64,000 nucleotides of DNA, from contig NZ_NRRL01000010.1 of NCBI RefSeq assembly GCF_016583645.1, forward strand, positions 1 through 64,000. The letters are read 5' to 3'. The translations under genes were made by a program, and so were the position numbers. Origin of the DNA: Rhodovibrio sodomensis. GTDB lineage: Bacteria > Pseudomonadota > Alphaproteobacteria > Kiloniellales > Rhodovibrionaceae. Every line of letters starts with the position of its first letter. Positions within the stretch are counted from its first letter, which is position 1. Below the pieces are notes generated by a model. It was not told the DNA's origin, searched no databases, and saw only the letters and a list, made by a program, of their open reading frames with translations. This document shows, one piece after another, positions 8,186 through 15,529 of this stretch.

Positions 8186-8940
8186 GCGGAGAGCCGTTCA
8201 AGATGGATGGAAGCACACCGATAACGCCGGCCGACCGGATGGACGCGCTCGACCGCGCCGCCGCGGGGCTGAGCGGGGAGGAACTGCTGGAGCTGGCGAT
8301 CCGGCAGCAGTTCCCCGGGTCGATCACCGCCGTCTCCTCGTTCGGCGCGGAGGCGGCGCTGCTGTTGGACATGATCGCCCGGATCGATCCGGCGACCCCG
8401 GTGATCTTCCTGGAGACCGGCAAGCACTTCCCGGAGACGCTGCGCTACCGCGACCGGCTGATCGCCAAGCTCGGCCTGACCGGCGTCCGTAACGAACGCC
8501 CGGACGCGGCCGACCAGCAGCGGACCGACCCGGACGGCCACCTCTGGTCGCGCAACCCGGACCGCTGCTGCGCCCTGCGCAAGGTCCGCCCGCTGGAGCG
8601 TGCGCTGCAGGGCTTCGACGCCTGGATCACCGGGCGCAAGCGCTTCCAGACCGCGACCCGCGAGGGCCTGCCGCGCCTGGAACTGGCCGACGGCCGGGTC
8701 AAGGTGAACCCGCTCGCCGACTGGACCCAGGCCGACGTCGACGCCGCGTTCGACGCCCGCGGCCTGCCGCGCCACCCGCTGGTCGACCAGGGCTACCCCT
8801 CGATCGGCTGCCTGCCGTGCACCCGGCGCGTCGGCGACGGCGAGGACGCCCGCGCGGGCCGCTGGGCCGGCATGGAAAAGACCGAATGCGGCATCCACAA
8901 CGCCTGGTGGGCGCAGCAGGGGTCAGGGAGCGGGATTTAG
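8182..8940 (+). CDS. cysH: Phosphoadenylyl/adenylyl-sulfate reductase (Fe-S type), 3' end rebuilt by island insertion
   Basis: Thioredoxin-dependent reductase giving sulfite for CysI. Seen in 252 residues: the PP-loop-like AVSSFGAEAALLLDM, FLETGKHFPETL, a CC pair in RCCALRKVRPL, a CxxC in GCLPCTRRV and the catalytic ECGIH near the C-terminus. The CC...CxxC pattern is that of 4Fe-4S enzymes, which mostly use adenylyl sulfate (APS) rather than PAPS. The last codons (from 8899) lie in attL of the integrated island and encode exactly the same C-terminus, AWWAQQGSGSGI, as the displaced chromosomal end at 18739. The start overlaps the DUF934 stop in an ATGA. Confidence 0.94.
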   Translation: MSGEPFKMDGSTPITPADRMDALDRAAAGLSGEELLELAIRQQFPGSITAVSSFGAEAALLLDMIARIDPATPVIFLETGKHFPETLRYRDRLIAKLGLTGVRNERPDAADQQRTDPDGHLWSRNPDRCCALRKVRPLERALQGFDAWITGRKRFQTATREGLPRLELADGRVKVNPLADWTQADVDAAFDARGLPRHPLVDQGYPSIGCLPCTRRVGDGEDARAGRWAGMEKTECGIHNAWWAQQGSGSGI

Positions 8941-8941
8941 C
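8899..8941 (+). repeat. attL: direct repeat in the cysH 3' end
   Basis: Forty-three bases starting AACGCCTGGTGGGCGCAGCA match 18739-18781 with three mismatches; the first 23 are identical. In the cysH frame the mismatches are third codon positions (8922, 8925, 8928: GGG, TCA, GGG here against GGC, TCG, GGC at the right end) and all are synonymous. The crossover probably falls in 8899-8921, with the rest supplied by the element. Confidence 0.88.
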
Positions 8942-8969
8942 TTGTATCCTGGGTTTCCGCCTCTATGGT

Positions 8970-8990
8970 GTGTGGGGAAACCGTGTGGGG
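8970..8990 (+). promoter_or_regulatory. Paired GTGTGGGG boxes, left end (candidate integrase arm sites)
   Basis: GTGTGGGG at 8970-8977 and again at 8983-8990, start-to-start distance 13. The same pair with the same 13-base phasing is at 18645-18665 near the other end. Position beside attL and just before the integrase gene suggests arm-type binding sites and possibly autoregulation; this is inference. Confidence 0.45.
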
Positions 8991-9000
8991 GAGCAAGCCT

Positions 9001-10317
9001 GTGTACCTGGAACGTCGCCGCAACCGATACCTCGCCTTCCATGACATCCCTGAGGATGTGCGGTCGGCGTTCGGGGGCCGCAAGCGGTTCTCGCAGAGCA
9101 CCGAGACTGGCGAAAAGAACCTAGCCCGATCCCGCGCTGCCATCTTCGAGAGACAGTGGCGGAAAGAGATTGACCGCGCTCGGAAGAAGCTGTGCGGGCA
9201 GGTGGACCTTGATGATGAGGCGGCGTTCTTCCGGCGGGCGTTGAAGGAGACCCCTGAGCATGAACGGCCCATCCTCCTCGACCACATCGCGGAAATAGCC
9301 GAGGGGCGGATTGAACGGGCAGCGGCACGGGCCGGGGTCAGCGATATACACGATCCCGCGTATGACGACCTGCCAGTAAATGCGGAAGCGGACAGGTTCT
9401 TCGCCTCTGCGACGGGCAAACTGGTGCCCTGGACCGACCACCTGGACGAGTACATGGATCGCCTGGAGCGGGAGGTTGAAAAGAAGACGGCGGACATGCG
9501 CCGGTCGATCATTGAGCGGTTCGGGGCGAAGTTCGCGCACGTCCAGGACGTGAACCGGAAAGAAGTCCAGCGGTGGCTTGACGGGCAGGTTTCCAAGGAA
9601 GGGCGCAGCCCGGCGACCATGCAGAGCCACCTCACCAGCCTACGGGCCTACTGGGACTGGCTGGTGTCCATCGAGGTGGCACCCGAGGAGGTTATGCCGT
9701 TCGACCGCCTCACGAAGCCCAAGGCTAATCAGAAGCAGACCAAAGCGGATGAGCGGCGGGAGTTTACCCCGAAGCAGCTTGTGGCGATCCTCAGGGCTGC
9801 CGAGGAGCGACAGGCGAGGACCGGCAAGGATCAGCCTCTAGTTGACCTGATCGTTCTCGGTATGTGGACCGGGTGCCGCCGGGAGGAGCTTGGTAAGCTG
9901 AAGGTCGCGCATGTCCACGGGGATCATTTCGTCGTGGAGGACGCCAAGACTAGCGCGGGGTGGCGGGCCATTCCGATCCACTCCCAGCTACGCCCGACAA
10001 TCGACCGGCTCACAGCAGACAGCATTGACGGGTATGTCCTACCGTCTACCGCTAAGTCTCAGTATGGCGACCGATCCCCGCCCCTGGGTCAGAAGTTCGG
10101 ACGGCTGAAGACCCGTATGGGCTACGATGATCGCTATGTGTTCCACAGTATTCGCAAGACGTTCGCTACAATGCTGAAGCAAGTGGGTGAAGATGAGAGT
10201 GTAGTCGCTGACCTAATGGGTCACGAATACAAGACTATGACGTTCGGACACTACGCGAGTGAGCATGGATTGGATCGGAAGCGGGCGGCTATAGAGAAGA
10301 TCAGCTATCCGCTGTAG
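9001..10317 (+). CDS. Tyrosine-type site-specific integrase
   Basis: Tyrosine recombinase expected to move the island in and out of cysH. The N-terminal 50 residues (VYLERRRNRYLAFHDIPEDV) resemble a DUF6538-type integrase N-terminus; a SAM-like core-binding domain spans about 130-240. Catalytic residues visible: Arg in GMWTGCRREELGKL, Lys in EDAKTSAGWR, HSIRK, the His of LMGHE and Tyr in FGHYASE. Start: GTG at 9001 follows GGGGAG with a 7-base spacer and begins the recognised domain; the ATG at 8965 is in frame but lacks such a site and overlaps the GTGTGGGG boxes. It ends 23 bases from the convergent gene at 10341. Confidence 0.93.
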   Translation: MYLERRRNRYLAFHDIPEDVRSAFGGRKRFSQSTETGEKNLARSRAAIFERQWRKEIDRARKKLCGQVDLDDEAAFFRRALKETPEHERPILLDHIAEIAEGRIERAAARAGVSDIHDPAYDDLPVNAEADRFFASATGKLVPWTDHLDEYMDRLEREVEKKTADMRRSIIERFGAKFAHVQDVNRKEVQRWLDGQVSKEGRSPATMQSHLTSLRAYWDWLVSIEVAPEEVMPFDRLTKPKANQKQTKADERREFTPKQLVAILRAAEERQARTGKDQPLVDLIVLGMWTGCRREELGKLKVAHVHGDHFVVEDAKTSAGWRAIPIHSQLRPTIDRLTADSIDGYVLPSTAKSQYGDRSPPLGQKFGRLKTRMGYDDRYVFHSIRKTFATMLKQVGEDESVVADLMGHEYKTMTFGHYASEHGLDRKRAAIEKISYPL

Positions 10318-10340
10318 AGTAACGGTGTCGTGGTGGTCAG

Positions 10341-10850
10341 CTACGCGGTCGCGAAACAGGTGGGCGGGGCGAAGGTCCGGACAGCAGCACCCGGCTCGAC
10401 AACGCCGTCTTCTACCAGATCAAGCAGGGTTTCTTCATAGTGATCCTGGCCGCGTTCGATGTGCTGCCAAAGCTCCATCGCGAGGGGTGTGAGTGTCGGG
10501 TAGGTTAGAGCGCGGAACGTAAGTATCCAGGCGGTTATACCCGATCCCATCAAAGTGGAGTGAGGGCTATTGTCTTCATATGCTTTCGTTTGGATTTGAA
10601 TGAGACGCGAATTGAAGGTGGATATCTTTACGCTTTGATCGGGCGTAAGTGGTGTTCCTTTGCCGAGCGCGTCAAATACAAAGTCCAGATCGTGTTTATC
10701 CATGACGGGCGCTAGGGCCGCTATAGACTGTGCTGCGGCTACTCGGAGCATCGCCGCTTGTTCTGGACCAGCCACCCGGAAAAAGCGTAAGTGCTTCTCC
10801 ATGTCGCGCTCCGCCGCCTTCTCTCCGGCCCGTCGCAGGAAGCCGAACAT
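10341..10850 (-). CDS. Hypothetical island protein, 169 residues
   Basis: Not recognised. Residues 1-60 are charged and probably helical (MFGFLRRAGEKAAERDMEKH); the middle has alternating hydrophobic residues (IQIQTKAYEDN, WILTFRALTYPTLTPLAMEL) without a clear membrane span, and no metal-binding or catalytic motif stands out. The ATG has a good ribosome site, GGGGAGGG, four bases upstream on the minus strand. It is convergent with the integrase and therefore transcribed separately. Composition fits the island, so it is likely cargo. Confidence 0.7.
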   Translation of the reverse strand: MFGFLRRAGEKAAERDMEKHLRFFRVAGPEQAAMLRVAAAQSIAALAPVMDKHDLDFVFDALGKGTPLTPDQSVKISTFNSRLIQIQTKAYEDNSPHSTLMGSGITAWILTFRALTYPTLTPLAMELWQHIERGQDHYEETLLDLVEDGVVEPGAAVRTFAPPTCFATA

Positions 10851-11230
10851 GATCCCTCCCCAAGCGCCATGTGGCGCAGCTGGTTGAACGTTGGTGTTCC
10901 TATGCGCCCTGGAGTTTCTATCCGGGGTGGTAGGAAGGCAAGTCCGAAGACGGGATACCCCGGTCGGGAGGCCACTCCGGTCGGAGCACCCCGGATATTT
11001 TAGCCAGGTATACGAAGGGCCGACCTCAACTGTGTGTAGATCAATTTACCCCCGTGCACCCCACCGTTTCCTGGTGAGCCACAAGGGGCAACCGGAAAGG
11101 GCCACCGGGGGGCCACCTACCTCCACCCAGCGGGACTGCCCGTGCTGGCCAAATGCGGGCCGCTGAGGTGCCGCTGAGGGGGTGGGGGCTATGGGCGTAC
11201 CTGGGAGAGGGAGAGGGCGTGTGTGGGCTG
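10851..11230. other. Gap without a convincing gene
   Basis: This 380-base stretch should hold the promoter of the minus-strand gene at 10341. Short repeats are visible (GCCGCTGAGGTGCCGCTGAGG near 11159, tandem) but no supported coding frame or RNA gene. Confidence 0.5.
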
Positions 11231-11794
11231 CTACAGCATCTCCGGCGGAATTGCGTTGAGCCGTTTGGCAGCGCGCTTCAATAAGGCAGCGGCGGCGGCG
11301 GACCCACCCACGGCAGCGGCGAAGAAGTAGAGGCCCGGCTGAGACGTTGCGTTCGCCAGCCCGGATGCCTTGGCGGAGAAGACCACAAGGCCGACGACCA
11401 GCACGTCCAACATGCTCCAGCGGCTTACCCAGGCTAGGAGCTTCAAGGCTTGCCTGATCCCACCATCGTCTACTGGACAACCACGCCAGATGAAGTCGGT
11501 GACCGCGAGCTTGCCGACAGGGAAGACCACGGAGAAGGCCAACACGACGATTGCTAAGAAGACCTCGCCAGACGAGAACAACTCACCGATAGCGCCAAGG
11601 ATCGACACTTCGTCCTTGAAGAGAATGAGCTTCCGGACGCTGACGATGGGAAGAGCTAGACCGAGGAATAGGCTGAAGACTGAGGCAGCCACTAGGAGGG
11701 GCACAAGCCGTTCGTTCCCTTGAGCCTCAGAAGCCACCGAGCGTGGTGCCTTCCGTGCCGTGACGGCCAACTCCCACCAGCGAAGTCGGCTCAT
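11231..11794 (-). CDS. Paraquat-inducible protein A (PqiA)-like membrane protein
   Basis: Inner-membrane protein resembling a single PqiA half. Four hydrophobic spans are visible: about 30-52 (LLVAASVFSLFLGLALPIV), 78-98 (VFLAIVVLAFSVVFPVGKLA), 120-145 and 150-170. The family pattern LPI...SILGAIGELFSSGE...FPVGKLA...RWSMLDVLVVGLVVFSAK is clear. PqiA proteins act with MCE-domain PqiB in lipid transport across the envelope, but no partner is present here and the cysteines of zinc-binding PqiA are absent. At 187 residues it is a single-domain form, an unusual passenger for an integrative element. Confidence 0.75.
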   Translation of the reverse strand: MSRLRWWELAVTARKAPRSVASEAQGNERLVPLLVAASVFSLFLGLALPIVSVRKLILFKDEVSILGAIGELFSSGEVFLAIVVLAFSVVFPVGKLAVTDFIWRGCPVDDGGIRQALKLLAWVSRWSMLDVLVVGLVVFSAKASGLANATSQPGLYFFAAAVGGSAAAAALLKRAAKRLNAIPPEML

Positions 11795-12022
11795 GCGTTT
11801 TCGGTTCCCCTAATCTGGATGCGCCCCCAGGTAGTACCCCTAGCACCCAACACGCCTCTCTGCACAGGGCGGATCATGGTGTCTTGATCGGGTATACCCT
11901 GGCAAGGCGATGGTGTGAGACACCCGAACCGCAGACCCCGGTGTATCATTTGGGTTGACTTTGGTTTCTAAGACGGCGCTTAATGCGGGTCTAGAGCCAA
12001 ACGAGACACACAGGGGATCGGA

Positions 12023-12568
12023 ATGACCAAGATCGGTTACGCGCGGGTCAGCACCACGGACCAGGACCTAACCGGACAGGTGGAGGCACTGAAGGCGACT
12101 GGGTGTGAGGTGGTGAGGGAGGAGAAGGCCAGCGGGACCACCCGCGAGGGCCGGAGCGAGTTGGCTACAGTGATCGACTTCTTGCGGCCCGGCGACGTGC
12201 TGATGGTCACCAGGATCGACCGCTTGGCGCGTAGCATAGACGACCTACGGGCCATCGTTCGCGAAGTCGCGGACAAGGGGGCGGCTGTAAAGGCAACCGA
12301 GCAACCGTTTGACACCGGCGACATCTACGGCGAGTTGACGATGAACCTCCTGGGGGTGTTCGCGGACTTTGAGACGAAGCTGCGCCGGGAACGCCAGATG
12401 GAAGGGATCGAGCGGGCGAAGGCCAAGGGGGTCTACAAGGGGCGCCCTCCGAAGATCGACACGGACAAGGTGCGGGAGCTTCGCGATGAGGGGATGGGTG
12501 CAACGGCTATCGCGAAGGAAATGGGGATCGGGCGCGCCAGCGTGTATCGGGTGCTGGACGAAGGGTGA
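12023..12568 (+). CDS. Small serine recombinase (resolvase/invertase family)
   Basis: Site-specific recombinase of the resolvase family. Seen in 181 residues: the catalytic serine in IGYARVSTTDQDL (Ser near 10), RSELATVIDFLRPGDVLMV, the RIDRLARSIDDL arginine motif, LLGVFADFETKLRRERQMEGI and a C-terminal helix-turn-helix, GMGATAIAKEMGIGRASVYR. It follows an AG-rich ribosome site. A weak promoter-like TTGACT lies at 11955-11960. In mobile elements such enzymes resolve dimers or invert DNA; which applies here is unknown, and the island palindromes are possible but unproven sites. Confidence 0.93.
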   Translation: MTKIGYARVSTTDQDLTGQVEALKATGCEVVREEKASGTTREGRSELATVIDFLRPGDVLMVTRIDRLARSIDDLRAIVREVADKGAAVKATEQPFDTGDIYGELTMNLLGVFADFETKLRRERQMEGIERAKAKGVYKGRPPKIDTDKVRELRDEGMGATAIAKEMGIGRASVYRVLDEG

Positions 12569-12608
12569 GCTTTAGGGCGGCGTGGCGAGGACTGGCGGCT
12601 CAGCAAAA

Positions 12609-12624
12609 GTGCAGTCGACTGCAC
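12609..12624. promoter_or_regulatory. Island palindrome, copy 1 (perfect)
   Basis: GTGCAGTCGACTGCAC, a perfect 16-bp palindrome in the gap between the recombinase and the zinc-finger gene, about 185 bases before the latter's start. It is the best copy of a seven-member set in the island. Confidence 0.65.
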
Positions 12625-12807
12625 CTTCTTGGCCCGTTGTGAGCCGGAGGACACGGGCGGCGGCTATTTAGGGCATCGCTTCAGCCTTAACGTGCACCTT
12701 CAGCCCGAAGCTACGTCTGCCGGGCAAGAGGTTTGCTGTAACCCTGCCAACATCTTCTGCGCTCCTGTGTCATAGAGAGCGGAGACTATCTTTCGAGGAT
12801 TATCAAA

Positions 12808-13476
12808 ATGAACTGCCGCATGTCCGGGTGCGAGCGACTGCGCTCTGGCCACAGCCCCTATTGCCACGCCCACCGTCAACGCCAGCGGCGACACGGAACG
12901 CCCGACCAGCCAACCATCACCATCGCGAAGATCAGGCCGTTGAAAGCCGAGGTTTGCCGGTGGCTGGACCGCCGAAGCGACCCGACCGCCTGGGCCAAGG
13001 TCGAAGCCCGCTGGAACGTCCTACTCGACCACGCCCGCGACCACCTTGCCGAACACGACCGAGGGCGCCCCACCGTGCGCTGGAAGGATGACGCCATGCG
13101 CTCCGTAGTCGCCGTTGCGAATGACGCCAAGCCCCGCGACATCATCGCGACCGTCTGTGCCGTGGTCCTGCTGCGTCACCGGGAGCCGAGCCTGTTCAAG
13201 TCAGACCGTGCGTTCCTGTTTCAGCTTGCTCGACTGTTCCGCGCCCTGACCGACCAGCACGCTGGCGAGTGGTACAACCACGAGACCGGCAAGAACCATC
13301 GCGTCTACCTAACCCCACCAGCACGGTCCTCGGAACTCCTCGGCCAAGCCCTGATGGACACCCTCGGGGCCGTGGGCCTCTACATCGCCACGGACATCGA
13401 CCGCGCTAGGGCCGCCCAGGAACGCGAGAAGGCCGATCTCTGGGCCGCGCTTGGCTCCTGCGAAAGGCCAGCCTGA
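12808..13476 (+). CDS. Zinc-finger-bearing hypothetical island protein
   Basis: Function not recognised. The N-terminus carries C3-x4-C8-x10-C19-x2-H22 followed by a basic run (RQRQRRHG), the short zinc-ribbon-like module seen at the start of many phage DNA-binding and HNH proteins. The remaining 190 residues look alpha-helical with a conserved-looking LFKSDRAFLFQLARLFRAL and end without a nuclease motif. ATG at 12808 follows GAGG with a 9-base spacer. It precedes the polymerase-palm gene by 183 bases on the same strand, and the intervening stretch holds no other gene. A DNA-binding partner of that protein or of the palindromes is a guess. Confidence 0.75.
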   Translation: MNCRMSGCERLRSGHSPYCHAHRQRQRRHGTPDQPTITIAKIRPLKAEVCRWLDRRSDPTAWAKVEARWNVLLDHARDHLAEHDRGRPTVRWKDDAMRSVVAVANDAKPRDIIATVCAVVLLRHREPSLFKSDRAFLFQLARLFRALTDQHAGEWYNHETGKNHRVYLTPPARSSELLGQALMDTLGAVGLYIATDIDRARAAQEREKADLWAALGSCERPA

Positions 13477-13659
13477 CCGGCGACCGCAGGTGGCCCAGGA
13501 AGCCCTGAAAACGCCCCAGAGGTGGCCTCTGACGGTCCCCCCGCTACCAACCTAGCCGCCACCCCCAACACGGCCTCTACGGGCCGCATTTCGCCAATCC
13601 TGCGTGGGCGGGTCGCTGACCCGATGTTGCCCGCCAACGCACCCTGAAAGCCCACCGCC

Positions 13660-15021
13660 GTGGACATCGACACCGTACATGACGCGCCTCTGGCGCATCC
13701 GGACCCGTCCGAAGACGAGACCGACCCTGGAGACCAATCCCCCGACTACTTTTACAACCCCGACCGCCGCGCCCAGAGTGAGGCCGCGAAGGCACTGATC
13801 GCGAGCATCATCAAGACGACCGATCGGGCTGCGTTCGACATCGGCAGCCGTAGGCGAGTTCAACGTGCGAAAGACCGAAACGCCTACGAGCGAACGGTCG
13901 AGGCCATCATCAGCGATGTCGCCTACCGCCACCTGACCGACCCAGCCCGACGCATCGCAATCAGCCGGTCAAAGACCACGCTAGATCAACGGTCCCGCTA
14001 CCGGGCGGAGACCTACGGAAGGCGGGTGCCTGGCATCCTGGACCTGCTGTCACATCCGAGCGTCGGATTGCTTACACAGGTGACTGGTGACCAGGGACCA
14101 AAGACCTTCAGTGCCCGGACCACAGGCGGCAAGCGAACGACCATCGCTGCCGGTTCCGTGCTGGTGGACCTGCTAGAGGAAGCGGACCTCGCCCCCAGGG
14201 ACTTCGCGGAGGATGACTGCCAGGAGGTCATCATCCTGCGGCAGGCTCCCAAAGACTTCTGGGACCGCGCCACGGCGGTCGAGTACGAGGACACCGAAGC
14301 GACCGTCCGCTACCGGGCCGAGATGACGGAGATCAACCAGTGGCTCGCAGAGGCGGACCTGACGTTCGACCCTGGTGCCCTCATGCGTCCCCTTCGGATC
14401 GACACCCGAGACCGGAGGTTGCGGCGACTGTTCACCCGGAAGAGCTTCGAGAGTGGCGGACGGCTGTTCGGCGGGTTCTGGCAGCAGCTCAAGGAAGGCG
14501 AACGGCTTCAAGGTCTGCGGATCAACGGCCAGCCGGTGGCCTCCCTTGACTACCGACAGATGACCCCACGGCTGCTCTATGCCCAGGTGCAGTCAACTGC
14601 ACCCGAAGGCGATCACTACGCTCTGGGCTACCTGCGTTTCCACCGGGAGGGCCTGAAGAAGGTCTTCAACGCTGCGCTCTTCTCCGACACATCCCTTACG
14701 CGGCTACCGAAGGGGACGAGGACCTTGCTTCCGCGAAGCTGCAAGGTGGGCGACGTGATCGAAGTGATTGAGCGATACCATCCTACGCTCGCTGGTCACC
14801 TGTTCACAGGCATCGGCCATTACCTTCAGTTCCTGGAGAGTACGATCTTGGTGACGGTCCTACTCCGGTTGAAGGCAGAAGGGGTCACCGCGTTACCGAT
14901 ACACGATGCGGTCGTGGTGGCGGTCACCGATCAAGAGAGGACCAAGGCGGTCATGGAGGAAGTCTTCACCGAGGTGTCCGGTGGGCGGGGCGAGGTGAAG
15001 GTATCCACGAAGTCGGGATAA
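13660..15021 (+). CDS. Putative family-A polymerase-like palm protein
   Basis: Resembles a family of large hypothetical proteins from alphaproteobacterial mobile elements whose C-terminal half carries single-subunit (PolA/T7-type) palm motifs. Seen in 453 residues: GRLFGGFWQQL (268-276), motif A-like SLDYRQMTPRLL with Asp297, motif B-like REGLKKVFNA (329-338) and motif C-like LPIHDAVVV with His415-Asp416. The N-terminal 250 residues show no exonuclease or primase motif I recognise. The GTG at 13660 is the only near start, since an in-frame TGA lies 15 bases upstream. A palindrome copy lies inside the gene at 14587. Polymerase activity is inferred from motifs only. Confidence 0.7.
   Translation: MDIDTVHDAPLAHPDPSEDETDPGDQSPDYFYNPDRRAQSEAAKALIASIIKTTDRAAFDIGSRRRVQRAKDRNAYERTVEAIISDVAYRHLTDPARRIAISRSKTTLDQRSRYRAETYGRRVPGILDLLSHPSVGLLTQVTGDQGPKTFSARTTGGKRTTIAAGSVLVDLLEEADLAPRDFAEDDCQEVIILRQAPKDFWDRATAVEYEDTEATVRYRAEMTEINQWLAEADLTFDPGALMRPLRIDTRDRRLRRLFTRKSFESGGRLFGGFWQQLKEGERLQGLRINGQPVASLDYRQMTPRLLYAQVQSTAPEGDHYALGYLRFHREGLKKVFNAALFSDTSLTRLPKGTRTLLPRSCKVGDVIEVIERYHPTLAGHLFTGIGHYLQFLESTILVTVLLRLKAEGVTALPIHDAVVVAVTDQERTKAVMEEVFTEVSGGRGEVKVSTKSG
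14587..14602. promoter_or_regulatory. Island palindrome, copy 2 (inside the palm-protein gene)
   Basis: GTGCAGTCAACTGCAC, arms of 7 with a 2-base centre. It encodes VQSTAP, between motifs A and B, in a segment that could be a loop. Confidence 0.6.
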
Positions 15022-15210
15022 TCTAGCTAGTGATTGCCTAGCTTCCGGCTACGTCCTGAGGGTGGTGATGGTGAGGTCTACCTGTGATGGGTCAGGGTAG
15101 GTGGAATAGAAGGGCTAACAACAAGTGTGTCTACCCACTCTCTCCGTACGTGGGGCACGTAACTCGCGTCTTTGGTGTTCTGCCGACACTCTGACACATC
15201 GTGGCCGATA

Positions 15211-15303
15211 GTGCAGTTGGACTGCACCCGACTTGGACGATGGTACAGTCTTACTGCACCAAAACCAGCCAACAGGAGACCCCGAAGGTGCAGTTGACTG
15301 CAC
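15211..15303. promoter_or_regulatory. Cluster of three island palindromes (candidate operator or origin region)
   Basis: Three copies lie in the 508-base gene-free gap between the palm-protein gene and the methylase: GTGCAGTTGGACTGCAC at 15211-15227, GTACAGTCTTACTGCAC at 15243-15259 (one arm mismatch) and GTGCAGTTGACTGCAC at 15288-15303. Start-to-start distances are 32 and 45 bases. The gap also contains AT-richer sequence toward 15500. Clustering beside a polymerase-like gene would suit iterons or a multi-site operator. No supported gene lies in 15022-15529. Confidence 0.6.
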
Positions 15304-15529
15304 CTACTCGGCAGCCGCCTTCGCCACGCTCCGGCCTTCTCCCGCCGCTCCTCTTTCAGCTTCATGAGCCGCTCTACGGTTCATGCAAGACTAGCGGCAT
15401 CTTTGCGCTCGATGGCTTTACAGCTCACCGGAAACCCTTGCACAAGAGCCGGTTTTTCTTCTATCACCCGAATGCTCATCGGGGCCACTCGCCGACGGTA
15501 TTTTAAACCCACTCCACCTGGAGCGACAG

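Noticed and set aside
11046..11480. Minus-strand 144-codon frame overlapping the PqiA-like gene
   Set aside because: It is an alternative frame of the PqiA-like gene and adjacent gap, without membrane or domain pattern.
13477..13932. Minus-strand frames before the polymerase-palm gene
   Set aside because: They overlap the palm gene in antisense and show no domain; the plus-strand gene is better supported.
15211..15303. CRISPR-like array
   Set aside because: Only three short palindromes with unequal spacing and no uniform repeats or spacers; no cas genes nearby.
15201..15506. A 101-codon plus-strand frame over the palindrome cluster
   Set aside because: It translates the palindromes and has no ribosome site or family-like pattern.
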